A stretch of 64,000 bases of DNA from Trichocoleus sp. FACHB-46 (GTDB lineage Bacteria > Cyanobacteriota > Cyanobacteriia > FACHB-46), in NCBI RefSeq assembly GCF_014695385.1, contig NZ_JACJOD010000014.1, positions 124,001-188,000 on the forward strand, read 5' to 3'. Below, piece by piece: positions 53,905 to 62,543 of this stretch. The notes below the pieces were generated by a model, which was given only the letters and a program-made list of their open reading frames with translations, made no database searches and was not told the DNA's origin. Numbering within the stretch: position 1 is the first letter of the stretch; each line of letters opens with the position of its first letter. Position numbers and translations under genes: made by a program.

Positions 53905-55428
53905 ATGAGTTCTGCGGAAGCAATGGCTGATTTAACTGCCTGGGTAGCCTCCTCCATCTTCTCCATGCCTTTTGTTCCTCCTGCTCCCTTGCTGGCAACG
54001 GCAGCGGAAACGGAGAGTAGTGCTCTCGTCCTAGCAGGAGTATTGCTGAGCTTAGTTGTTGTTTACTTAGCTAGCAAAATTGGTGGTGAACTTTGCGCTC
54101 GAATTAACTTACCGCCAGTTTTAGGAGAGCTGGTGGGCGGTGTTGTCGTGGGTGTCTCGGCCCTACATTTGTTGGTTTTTCCGGAAGGTGGGGCCGATGC
54201 TTCCACCTCCGTAATTATGAATTTCATCCAAATGACCACAGGCTTGAGTTCGGAAGCGATCGCGAGCCTGTTTTCCGCTCAGAGCGAAGTTGTCTCGGTC
54301 CTAGCGGAACTGGGTGTTGTGATTTTGCTGTTTGAAATTGGTCTGGAATCAGACTTGAAAGAACTGATTAGGGTGGGTCCTCAAGCAGCAGTGGTGGCTG
54401 TGGTAGGAGTAGCTGCACCCTTTGCCGCAGGCACAATTGGGCTTATCACCATTTTTGGTGTGCCCACGATACCCGCAATTTTTGCTGGGGCAGCTCTAAC
54501 CGCTACTAGTATTGGCATCACCGCGAGAGTTTTGGCAGAGATTCAGCGCCTCAGCTCCCGTGAAGGCCAGATTATCATCGGCGCGGCGGTCTTGGATGAC
54601 GTGCTTGGCATCATTGTTCTGGCGGTCGTAGCGAGCCTCGCCAAAACCGGAGAAATTGAAGTCACAAATGTAATTTATCTGATTATCAGCGCCACAGTCT
54701 TCCTAGTAGGCTCGATTCTCCTGGGCCGCTTTCTCAGCCCCTTCTTTGTCTCTTTGGTCAACCAACTGAAGACCCGCGGCCAACTGCTGATTTCCGCCTT
54801 AATCTTTGCTTTCATCTTGTCCTACATTGCAGCCGCAATCCAGTTGGAAGCCATTTTGGGGGCATTCGCGGCAGGCTTGATTCTGGCAGAGACAGAAAAA
54901 CGTGGTGAGCTAGAAAAACAGGTCATCCCCATTGCCGACATGCTAGTGCCGATTTTCTTCGTCACTGTGGGTGCTAGAACGGATATCGGTGTCCTCAATC
55001 CAGCGATTCCCAGTAATCGAGAAGGGTTGATTATGGCAGCCTTTTTGATCGTGGTGGCGATCCTGGGTAAAGTCATCACCGGATTAACAGTGTTTGGTCA
55101 GCCCAACATTAATCGGCTAGCCATTGGAGTTGGCATGATTCCGCGGGGTGAAGTGGGCTTGGTCTTTGCTGGCGTAGGGTCAGCGAGTGGTGTCCTGTCT
55201 AAATCTTTAGAAGCAGCCATCATCGTGATGGTGATTCTAACCACCTTTGTCGCGCCTCCTCTGCTGCGGCTGGTGTTTCAAAATGGCCCGGATGCCTCAG
55301 CCACTGAGCCAGCAGACTTGGCGTTGGCAGCAGGTCAGACTCAACCCTTGACTGAAACCGTTGGGCTGCAAGGCGATCGCGTTGAATCAGACACTCTCGA
55401 ATCCAACAGCGAGCCTGGGCAACATTAG
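53905..55428 (+). CDS. Cation:proton antiporter (CPA2/NhaS-like)
   Basis: A 507-residue transporter with about 12 hydrophobic segments. LPPVLGELVGGVVVGVSAL and the acidic ion-site segment GAAVLDDVLGIIVLAVVAS are characteristic, as are LGAFAAGLILAETEK and MIPRGEVGLVFAGVG. It exchanges sodium or potassium for protons across the plasma or thylakoid membrane. The C-terminal ~60 residues are acidic and soluble. A hairpin (CCTCAG/CTGAGG at 55469-55484) follows, without a T-run. Confidence 0.93.
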   Translation: MSSAEAMADLTAWVASSIFSMPFVPPAPLLATAAETESSALVLAGVLLSLVVVYLASKIGGELCARINLPPVLGELVGGVVVGVSALHLLVFPEGGADASTSVIMNFIQMTTGLSSEAIASLFSAQSEVVSVLAELGVVILLFEIGLESDLKELIRVGPQAAVVAVVGVAAPFAAGTIGLITIFGVPTIPAIFAGAALTATSIGITARVLAEIQRLSSREGQIIIGAAVLDDVLGIIVLAVVASLAKTGEIEVTNVIYLIISATVFLVGSILLGRFLSPFFVSLVNQLKTRGQLLISALIFAFILSYIAAAIQLEAILGAFAAGLILAETEKRGELEKQVIPIADMLVPIFFVTVGARTDIGVLNPAIPSNREGLIMAAFLIVVAILGKVITGLTVFGQPNINRLAIGVGMIPRGEVGLVFAGVGSASGVLSKSLEAAIIVMVILTTFVAPPLLRLVFQNGPDASATEPADLALAAGQTQPLTETVGLQGDRVESDTLESNSEPGQH

Positions 55429-55967
55429 CCAATCAGCTGAGACAACCGGTACATTTGGAGGATTTCCACCTCAGAATCCTGAGGAGGTTCGCTGTAGGTT
55501 GATTAACACTATTGGATGAAACTTGTGTGGCTGAGTCTGCGTCCAATCGCTTATCAATCTCAATTGAACAGGTGAGTTTGAGCGCAGCAGGCTGCTGCAA
55601 AAACGATGGCCGAGTCCGTTGGCATCGTCGAAGCTGCAAGCAACGTCTGCAAATCATGCGTTTAACCGAGACTCTAACTTGAAAGATTGGTGGGTGTGAG
55701 GAATGTGGAGCAACAAGTCAGTTGCCAATGACCAATGGAATAACGCTGTTGGAGCAGTCTGGTTCAGGCAAAAGAGCCTACTAGCTAATCAACTTCTAGC
55801 TTCTAAGGCTGTGGTGTGACCTAAATCGTGGTATTTTTCAACGCAGCCTTCAAGTTTGAACTTAGCAGAGGAACATGGCCCAGCATGGGGTTTGGCTTAC
55901 TGAATTGGGTTGATTTCCAACTCGCCAATAGCTTACAGCGACGCAATCCAAACGAGGAGAAATCACA
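55429..55967. other. Intergenic region, 539 bases
   Basis: A hairpin at 55469-55484 (CCTCAG/CTGAGG) lies after the antiporter. A second short inverted repeat GCAGCA/TGCTGC is near 55585. The region ahead of 55968 should hold the amidase promoter, and AGGAG precedes the start. Short frames here have unlikely composition. I see no tRNA-like fold. Confidence 0.45.
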
Positions 55968-57800
55968 GTGAGGCTTCACTGGCTACTACCCAGCTTTCTG
56001 GGCATTATTTTGCTGTCGTCCCCTGCAGAAGCGGCTAGACTACAGTCTTGGCAATTTAATGCCAATCAAAATCAACTTGACTTCACAACTGACGATGGGG
56101 TGCAACCCAGAGCGCAATTGATTGCTAATCCCACGCGCTTGGTAATTGACTTACCAGGTACTAAGGTGGGCGGAGCCTTGAGAAATCAATTGGTCGGCGG
56201 AGCCATCCGTTCTATCCGGGTCGGCCAGTTTGATCCTCAAACCACTCGCATCGTTGTGGAGCTGACACCGGGCTATACGCTCGACCCACAGCAAGTCAAG
56301 TTTCGAGGCCGTTCGGCCAATCAATGGTCTGTGCAACTGCCAACTCCTCAACCTGTATCGTCTAATACTCCTGGGTTCGTAGTCCCCGGTTCACCCGTCA
56401 ACCCTACACCTCCAGCCACTTCCCCAGTAGTAACGGGGGCGACCACTCAAATTCAGAATGTCCAGGTCACCCCTGATGGCATCTTTGTCCGGACGACGGG
56501 TAGAGCCCCAGAGGTCGAAGTCGATCGCAGTAATAATGGACAGCAAATCGAAATTTCCCTTAAAGGGACCGCTATTTCTCCTCGCCTGACCCAGCGATCG
56601 CTATCGATTAACCGCTATGGAGTCAGTCAGCTTCAGGTGACTCAGGCTCAAGCATCTCCTCCAGTCGCTCGCATTACCCTCAATGTGGCGAGAAGCAGCC
56701 CCAATTGGCAAGCTACAGTCAGTAACTTGGGTGGCGTAGTCCTCGTTCCCACCGGAGGAGTGACAGCAGCCACAGTCGATAGCCAGCGCCCCACCCCCAA
56801 TAACTCGCGGCCAGTTCCCACCAGCCCTCCGGATACAAATCAGGTAGCCACCATTGAAGCGGTGGACCTAGAAAATAACGGTAATCAACTGCTGATTCGC
56901 GGCGATCGCTCGTTCACCTACACCACTGGTTGGGACCGCAATTCGGGGCTATACCGGATTACACTCAACTCGGCTCGATTGGCTGACCGGGTGAGGGGGC
57001 CTAAATTGGATGCAAGCAGTGCGTTGCTACGAGTACGCGTGCGGCAAGAAGACCCCCAGACAGTCGTCATTTTGCTCCAACCCGCAGCGGGTGTGCAAGT
57101 TGGGGACATTAACCAGCCCAGCAACCAAATATTAGCTTTACAGCTGCAACGGTCGCGTCCAGCACCAGTGCTGCCTCCAGGTAGCACAGTCGGGTCTATT
57201 CCAGTCCCACCTCCCACCAACAGACCACCCACGACCAACCTGCCTCGCGTTCCCAACGGGCGACTAGTCGTGATCGTTGACCCAGGGCACGGCGGACCTG
57301 ATCCGGGTGCCGTTGGCATTGGCGGGCTCCAAGAGAAAGGCATTACTATGGACATTTCTCGTCAGGTAGCCGCAAGACTACAGCAACAAGGTGTGCAGGC
57401 AGTTCTGACGCGCGAAGATGACCGAGACTTAGATTTGGAACCTCGCGTTGCCTTAGCAGAGCGAGCGAATGCTAGCTTGTTTGTCAGTATCCACGCTAAC
57501 GCCATTAGCATGAGCCGACCTGATGTCAATGGGCTGGAAACCTACTATTACAGCAGCGGCGAACGCTTGGCTCGGACTATCCATAGCAACGTGCTTCAAG
57601 GGACTGGAGCCCGCGATCGCGGAGTTCGCTCAGCGCGATTCTTTGTGCTACGCAAAACTTCTATGCCTTCAGTCTTAGTAGAGGTTGGCTTTGTGACTGG
57701 TGCAGAAGACGCGGCTAGACTGTCAACGTCGAGTTATCGGACTCAAATGGCTGACGCGATCGCACGTGGTGTTCTACAGTACATCCAGCAAAACTTTTAG
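55968..57800 (+). CDS. amiC: N-acetylmuramoyl-L-alanine amidase with AMIN domains (AmiC type)
   Basis: A 610-residue exported enzyme starting at GTG, with AGGAG nearby. The signal peptide is LLPSFLGIILLSSPAEA. A first AMIN domain (~25-115) and at least one more (~300-390) flank Pro-rich linkers. The Amidase_3 domain begins VVIVDPGHGGPDPGAVG (zinc His), then QEKGITMDI (zinc Glu), FVSIHANAI (zinc His) and SVLVEVGFVTG (catalytic Glu). It splits murein at the septum. Homologues in Anabaena (AmiC/HcwA) drill septal nanopores and are needed for heterocyst formation. murI follows after 10 bases. Confidence 0.95.
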   Translation: MRLHWLLPSFLGIILLSSPAEAARLQSWQFNANQNQLDFTTDDGVQPRAQLIANPTRLVIDLPGTKVGGALRNQLVGGAIRSIRVGQFDPQTTRIVVELTPGYTLDPQQVKFRGRSANQWSVQLPTPQPVSSNTPGFVVPGSPVNPTPPATSPVVTGATTQIQNVQVTPDGIFVRTTGRAPEVEVDRSNNGQQIEISLKGTAISPRLTQRSLSINRYGVSQLQVTQAQASPPVARITLNVARSSPNWQATVSNLGGVVLVPTGGVTAATVDSQRPTPNNSRPVPTSPPDTNQVATIEAVDLENNGNQLLIRGDRSFTYTTGWDRNSGLYRITLNSARLADRVRGPKLDASSALLRVRVRQEDPQTVVILLQPAAGVQVGDINQPSNQILALQLQRSRPAPVLPPGSTVGSIPVPPPTNRPPTTNLPRVPNGRLVVIVDPGHGGPDPGAVGIGGLQEKGITMDISRQVAARLQQQGVQAVLTREDDRDLDLEPRVALAERANASLFVSIHANAISMSRPDVNGLETYYYSSGERLARTIHSNVLQGTGARDRGVRSARFFVLRKTSMPSVLVEVGFVTGAEDAARLSTSSYRTQMADAIARGVLQYIQQNF

Positions 57801-57810
57801 TTCCACCTGA

Positions 57811-58743
57811 ATGCAACCATCCGTGTCTAACCACTCACAGCCGCACTCCACTTCCCTTCCTAGCAACAATTTGACCTCAGAGCCGCAAGCTAGTTTAGAA
57901 CCCAGTCTGCCTACACCGTTTGCCACAGAACGACAGCGGGCCTACATTGGTGTGTTTGACAGTGGGGTCGGGGGACTCACAGTTTTGCGAGAGCTATATC
58001 GGCAATTGCCCAACGAGTCAATTCTCTACTTTGGAGATACGGCTCGCCTCCCCTATGGCACGCGATCGCAAGCAGAGATTTTGCAGTTTGTGCGGGAGAT
58101 TTTGACCTGGATGGTGCAACAAGGGGTCAAGATGGCAATCATGGCCTGCAACACTAGCTCAGCTTTGGCTTTAGAAGCAGTCCGGCGGGAGTTCAAAATT
58201 CCCATCTTGGGTTTAATCTTGCCAGGAGCCCGCGCCGCAGTTCAGCAGGGCAGCCGCATTGGTGTGATTGCCACTCCTGCCACCGCAGCTAGCAATGCCT
58301 ACCGTCAGGCTGTTCAAGAAGTGGATGAAACGGCTGAAGTGTGGCAAGTGGGATGTCCGGAGTTTGTACCCTTGGTAGAGCAAAACCGCATTAGCGATCC
58401 TTACACCTACCAAGTCGCTCAGGAGTATTTGGCTCCCCTATTGCAGCAGCAGATCGACACGCTTGTTTACGGCTGTACCCACTATCCTCACTTAGCACCT
58501 GTACTACGCAGCCTATTGCCGCCCTCTGTGAAGCTAGTCGATCCGGCAGTTAGTGTGGTAGCTGCAGCAGCCCAAGAACTAGAGTTACTCGGGTTGAGAA
58601 ATATCCGATTGCCGTTACCTACCCGCTTTTGTGTGAGTGGCAACCCGGAACAGTTCGCTCAAGTTTCTGTTCAGTGGCTTGGATTCACCCCGACCGTCGA
58701 AAAAATCAATCTTCCAGAAGTACTGAGTCAAATTGTTTCTTGA
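57811..58743 (+). CDS. murI: Glutamate racemase
   Basis: A 310-residue enzyme interconverting L- and D-glutamate for peptidoglycan. Motifs are IGVFDSGVGGLTVLREL, ESILYFGDTARLPYGTRS, the first catalytic Cys in IMACNTSSALAL and the second in LVYGCTHYPHLAP. The N-terminal ~45 residues (Ser/Asn/Pro-rich) are an extra low-complexity extension; the start could lie further inside. It is ten bases from the amidase gene, so the two are co-transcribed. Confidence 0.96.
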   Translation: MQPSVSNHSQPHSTSLPSNNLTSEPQASLEPSLPTPFATERQRAYIGVFDSGVGGLTVLRELYRQLPNESILYFGDTARLPYGTRSQAEILQFVREILTWMVQQGVKMAIMACNTSSALALEAVRREFKIPILGLILPGARAAVQQGSRIGVIATPATAASNAYRQAVQEVDETAEVWQVGCPEFVPLVEQNRISDPYTYQVAQEYLAPLLQQQIDTLVYGCTHYPHLAPVLRSLLPPSVKLVDPAVSVVAAAAQELELLGLRNIRLPLPTRFCVSGNPEQFAQVSVQWLGFTPTVEKINLPEVLSQIVS

Positions 58744-58932
58744 ACCACCGCTGAGCTGTTACCGCTTCTCTAGGCCAAGGCTGGAGCAACTCTAGTCTTG
58801 GTATTTTTTCTGGGCAGGGGGGAAGATTAAGACAGCGCAATTTGAGCGATCGCTAGCCTTAAAGCTACGCCACTACTTACTTCAAGCACTCAACTTCTAG
58901 AGTGCTCCGTCTTTCTGGCTAAGCGAAACAAT

Positions 58933-59040
58933 TTAGCGTGGCACCTTAGAACTTCGCTGAGCCAACATCAGTAGCAAATAGATTGTAAATAGGTACCCTG
59001 TGGCTAGGAGCAGAATAATGGCTGGAATATCGTGATACAT
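58933..59040 (-). CDS. 35-residue single-TM peptide ORF
   Basis: From ATG 59040 to TAA: MYHDIPAIILLLATGYLFTI followed by YLLLMLAQRSSKVPR. One membrane helix with a short polar N-terminus and a basic C-terminus is the shape of small photosynthetic-complex or respiratory subunits. No Shine-Dalgarno sequence is visible. I do not recognise a family. Confidence 0.4.
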   Translation of the reverse strand: MYHDIPAIILLLATGYLFTIYLLLMLAQRSSKVPR

Positions 59041-59260
59041 AAGACGGCCAGGAGCAAAGCGGGGTTGGCGAAGGAAAGCAAGCTCAGGACAAACAAAGCT
59101 AAATTAGCCTGCAAGAAATCACTGGTGTAGCCCCTAGACACACCAACTAATCTCTATCAAGTTGCTCAGCCCAACTGCCGCCTCTAGCCCCTCAAATTCT
59201 GGTTCGGCTACAAAAGACCAAGATTGTAAGCTACAACCCCAACAACATAAGTCTTTTAAT

Positions 59261-59380
59261 TTAGGCAGCAGACAAAACCCCCACTGCCACTAGCACAAGG
59301 AGAAACCAGAAGACTGAACTGCCATTACCTACTGAGTATCTCAGTAGAGCAGACGATACAGTTACCCTGAGGCAACTCAC
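59261..59380 (-). CDS. 39-residue hydrophobic micro-ORF
   Basis: From GTG 59380 to TAA. The C-terminal half GNGSSVFWFLLVLVAVGVL is a clear membrane helix. The N-terminal half overlaps a strong hairpin. Start and expression are uncertain. Confidence 0.2.
   Translation of the reverse strand: MSCLRVTVSSALLRYSVGNGSSVFWFLLVLVAVGVLSAA
59329..59347. other. Perfect 8-bp hairpin in the murI-sds gap
   Basis: CTACTGAG, a three-base loop (TAT), then CTCAGTAG. No T-run follows on either strand. Role unknown. Confidence 0.5.
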
Positions 59381-59439
59381 AGTCTCAGTCGCTTTGTAAA
59401 GTATGAAATTGTTGAAATCCTTGTCATCTAGACTAACAC

Positions 59440-59574
59440 ATGATTTCCGTGTTTTTGGACCTTACTGCACAAGTTAAGTCGCTAGAAGTGGCTGCAATCG
59501 AAAAATTGCAAACAATTGGGTTACTGCAAAACTTGTCACCTTCCCAAAGTCAAGTTCTGCGGTTGATTTCCTAG
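59440..59574 (+). CDS. 44-residue micro-ORF ahead of sds
   Basis: From ATG 59440 to TAG. The product begins MISVFLDLTAQVKSLEVAAI and continues as an amphipathic helix-rich peptide. It lies 160 bases before sds on the same strand. No ribosome-binding site stands out. Confidence 0.25.
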   Translation: MISVFLDLTAQVKSLEVAAIEKLQTIGLLQNLSPSQSQVLRLIS

Positions 59575-59735
59575 GCTCAAACGCCCAATCTACAGTAACT
59601 GTTGGCTCACAGCGAGGTCGAATTATCAATCAGCTAAAAACAAATCTTTCATAATGCGGGAGGGTTAGCTTAAAATGAGGTTAGGATATGTAAAATTTCG
59701 TAACCTAATATCGTAACGCCTGAGCTGGCCTCTCC

Positions 59736-60707
59736 ATGACCTCAGCTACTTCTTTGTTCTCTACTGTCGAAACTGACCTACGGGTCTTGACAGACAATCT
59801 GAAAAACTTAGTTGGTGCCCATCACCCCATTCTCTATGCTGCCGCCGAGCATTTATTTGGAGCGGGGGGAAAACGGCTGAGGCCAGCGATTGTCTTTCTG
59901 ATCTCGCGAGCCACCATGCCAGGTCAAGACATCACTGCTCGGCATCGACGCTTGGCTGAAATCACTGAAATGATCCACACAGCGAGCCTCGTCCATGATG
60001 ATGTCGTGGATGAATCAGAAGTTCGTAGGGGTGTTCCCACGGTCCATAGCAGCTTCGGAAACCGCATCGCAGTGCTAGCGGGCGATTTTCTTTTTGCTCA
60101 GTCCTCTTGGCATTTAGCTAACTTGGACAACTTAGAAGTCGTGAAGCTTCTGTCTAAAGTGATTATGGACATGGCCGAGGGGGAAATCCAGCAGGGGTTG
60201 AACCGCTTCGATACTAGCTTGTCGATTGAAGCCTACTTAGACAAGAGCTATTACAAAACAGCTTCCCTCATCGCTAACAGTGCTAAAGCCGCAGGTGTGC
60301 TCAGCGATGTCCCATCCTCAATGGCTGAGAACCTATACAACTATGGTCGTCATATTGGCTTAGCATTCCAAATTGTGGATGACATTTTTGACTTCACTGG
60401 TTCTTTGGAAGCTTTAGGAAAGCCTGCTGGATCAGATTTAAAGAGTGGCAACCTTACCGCCCCTGTTTTATTCGCCCTTAAAGAAAATCCGATTCTCGAA
60501 GGCTTGATTGAACGAGAATTTGCTCACGAAGGCGATCTCGATCATGCGATCGCCTTGATTTTAGAGAGCAATGGTATGGAGCGATCGCGTGAACTCGCAG
60601 CTCACCATGCCCAAAGTGCCATAGCCTGCCTCAGTGACCTTCCTCCCTCCGAATCCCACCAAGCTTTAACAGAAATGGCAGATTACGTCTTGAGTCGGCT
60701 GCATTAA
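59736..60707 (+). CDS. sds: Solanesyl diphosphate synthase (trans-polyprenyl transferase)
   Basis: A 323-residue polyprenyl synthase. The first Asp-rich motif is LVHDDVVDESEVRRG and the second is FQIVDDIFDFTG. GAGGKRLRPAI binds diphosphate. It extends allylic diphosphates by isopentenyl units to make the C45 side chain of plastoquinone-9. The length and the GEIQQGLNRFDTSLSIEAYL block fit the cyanobacterial enzyme. It follows murI after nearly 1 kb and converges with the gene at 60786. Confidence 0.94.
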   Translation: MTSATSLFSTVETDLRVLTDNLKNLVGAHHPILYAAAEHLFGAGGKRLRPAIVFLISRATMPGQDITARHRRLAEITEMIHTASLVHDDVVDESEVRRGVPTVHSSFGNRIAVLAGDFLFAQSSWHLANLDNLEVVKLLSKVIMDMAEGEIQQGLNRFDTSLSIEAYLDKSYYKTASLIANSAKAAGVLSDVPSSMAENLYNYGRHIGLAFQIVDDIFDFTGSLEALGKPAGSDLKSGNLTAPVLFALKENPILEGLIEREFAHEGDLDHAIALILESNGMERSRELAAHHAQSAIACLSDLPPSESHQALTEMADYVLSRLH

Positions 60708-60785
60708 GCGCCCAGTCGGGAAGCTATCCTCAAAAGCAGTTCGCCTCGGCAATTGGACAATCAACTAAAAAGTTCAGCCAACAAC

Positions 60786-61262
60786 TTAAGCCACATCCGG
60801 CGGTAAGTTGTTGCTTGGCGTGGAAAGCTGTTGCATGTGTCCTTGAATTAACTTCGTCAACTCTTCACGTACAATTTCGGTGCCAATATCAACATTGCCA
60901 GGGGTATCGAAAAAAATCATGCCGTCTAAACCTGGCATGGAGATGAGGTAAAACAAAATGTGCGCGATTGGCATGGGTAAGGCCAGCACCTCAGGATCTT
61001 GTAACTGATAAGGGCCTGACGCCACATCTTTTAGGGTAGAAAAAGCATAAACAACGTTCTTCTCGACCCCAGGTTGGGAACGCTGGTTTAAGGTTGTTAC
61101 AATCCAAGACTGATTCAGGGTTTGTAAGACATAGTATTGAGGGTGCCGCAATCGTCCTGCTATTTGCTTCAAAATGGGGGCGATCGCTTCAATTAAGCGG
61201 GGTGTAGTGCCATCTTGAGGGGCTTGCTCGATCAGGACTTGAATCTGCTGGTCTAGATCCAT
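60786..61262 (-). CDS. Conserved cyanobacterial hypothetical protein
   Basis: A 158-residue soluble protein starting MDLDQQIQVLIEQAPQDGT. Middle segments PQYYVLQTLNQSWIVTTLNQ and MPGLDGMIFFDTPGNVDIGTEI suggest an alpha/beta fold. No motif is recognised. It is divergent from hetZ with 70 bases between, a position I associate with conserved cyanobacterial gene order. Confidence 0.75.
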   Translation of the reverse strand: MDLDQQIQVLIEQAPQDGTTPRLIEAIAPILKQIAGRLRHPQYYVLQTLNQSWIVTTLNQRSQPGVEKNVVYAFSTLKDVASGPYQLQDPEVLALPMPIAHILFYLISMPGLDGMIFFDTPGNVDIGTEIVREELTKLIQGHMQQLSTPSNNLPPDVA

Positions 61263-61332
61263 GCTGGAGTCTCGGAAAGATTAATCATTCTCAGTCTAGA
61301 CTTTCTTCAAAATTGCTTCAAATTTATGGCTG

Positions 61333-62532
61333 GTGAGTATGCTAGGGTCTTGGTTAGCTGTTAACCATCATGGGGAGATCTGCCGCGACGTGGAGGCAAT
61401 TTTTCAGCTACTGTTCAATGAACTTAGGCTGTCAACGGGAGCGTCTGAGCAGAATTGTACGGATGTAGCAGAGCGTTTGACGCAAGAAGTAAAAAGAATT
61501 TGCACTGAAAGTAAGCGGATTCAGGCTTCTGGAGAAGTAGAAACTTGGGCGATCACCTTAGCTCGGCATCGCCTCACTCAGTGTTTGACCTACTACAAGC
61601 TAGGGTCACGGCGGGGTCGAGTCGAGCTGCACAGTACCCTCAGTGCCGTGATCTATCGCTATATCACCCCCTCCCAAGGACAATCCAGTTATCAAGCCCG
61701 ATTAACCTTGATCGAGGATTTTCTGCAAGGGTTTTACATGGAAGCCTTGAATGCATTTCGGCGGGAAACCCAGATGCCAAAGGCTTACTGCCCCAAAACC
61801 TTGCTAGAGCTAGCAGAATACATGGCCTTTACAGAGCGCTATGCTAAACGCCGCATTCCTCTGCCAGGGCACCGAAATCAGCAATTGATCATTCTGCGAG
61901 CCCAAACCTTCTCGCAACAGCAACCCTTAGAAACTTACGTAGATATTGAGCAAGCCGCCGAGGGAGCTTCTCAAGAAACCGATCAAGCTTGGAACGCAGC
62001 TTCGGTACAACAACTGCGGGAGCAAATGGTGGCTCAAGCCCCAGAACCCGCCGATGACAGTTTGCGTCACACCGTTGTGACTGAGCTGATGGCTTACCTG
62101 GAGGAGCGGCAGCAGAGTGACTGTGCAGACTACTTCGCTTTACGACTGCAAGATTTACCTGCCCATGAAATTGAGGCAATTTTAGGGCTAACCCCTCGTC
62201 AGAGGGATTACCTCCAGCAGCGATTTAAGTACCATTTAATTCGATTTGCGCTCTCTCACCATTGGGAATTGGTGCATCAGTGGCTAGAAGCTGACTTAGA
62301 ACATAATCTGGGTTTGACACCCCAGCAGTGGGAGGCCTTTCAAACGCAAATCAGTGCGCAACAGCTTAGAATATTGCAGCTAAAGCAACAGCAATTTACC
62401 AATCTCGCGATCGCTCAAGACGTTGGGTGCACAGTAACTCAAATCCAAAAACAGTGGTCTCAGTTGTTGGAGCAAGCTTGGGAAATTCGCAATAGCCTAG
62501 TATCCGGAGCAAGTCCATCTACAGATGAATAG
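61333..62532 (+). CDS. hetZ: HetZ-family transcription factor
   Basis: A 399-residue helical protein matching HetZ in length (about 400) and position before patU. Two helix-turn-helix-like segments can be seen in the C-terminal half: LPAHEIEAILGLTPRQRDYL and FTNLAIAQDVGCTVTQIQKQ. Both resemble sigma-factor region 4. In Anabaena HetZ controls heterocyst genes including hetP; homologues also occur in filamentous species without heterocysts. The frame has GTG at 61333 and ATG at 61339. The name rests on synteny and remembered family features. Confidence 0.8.
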   Translation: MSMLGSWLAVNHHGEICRDVEAIFQLLFNELRLSTGASEQNCTDVAERLTQEVKRICTESKRIQASGEVETWAITLARHRLTQCLTYYKLGSRRGRVELHSTLSAVIYRYITPSQGQSSYQARLTLIEDFLQGFYMEALNAFRRETQMPKAYCPKTLLELAEYMAFTERYAKRRIPLPGHRNQQLIILRAQTFSQQQPLETYVDIEQAAEGASQETDQAWNAASVQQLREQMVAQAPEPADDSLRHTVVTELMAYLEERQQSDCADYFALRLQDLPAHEIEAILGLTPRQRDYLQQRFKYHLIRFALSHHWELVHQWLEADLEHNLGLTPQQWEAFQTQISAQQLRILQLKQQQFTNLAIAQDVGCTVTQIQKQWSQLLEQAWEIRNSLVSGASPSTDE

Positions 62533-62543
62533 GGGTTTAGGAG

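Larger units (their letters stand above)
58744..59735. other. Nearly 1-kb gap between murI and sds with micro-ORFs
   Basis: No gene over 60 residues is present. I see three short frames: minus 58933-59040 (35 residues, hydrophobic), minus 59261-59380 (39 residues, hydrophobic C-terminus) and plus 59440-59574 (44 residues). A perfect 8-bp hairpin (CTACTGAG/CTCAGTAG) lies at 59329-59347. Ahead of sds is AGGTTA...TAACCT. The space could also host a small RNA. Confidence 0.5.

Noticed and set aside
55433-55657. 74-residue minus-strand frame after the antiporter
   Set aside because: The Cys/Arg/Ser-rich composition is unlike a folded protein, and the frame runs through hairpin-forming sequence.
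59690-59720. Possible NtcA-like site GTA-N8-TAA ahead of sds
   Set aside because: The consensus is GTA-N8-TAC with a spaced -10 box. The half-site mismatch and AT-rich context make a chance match likely.
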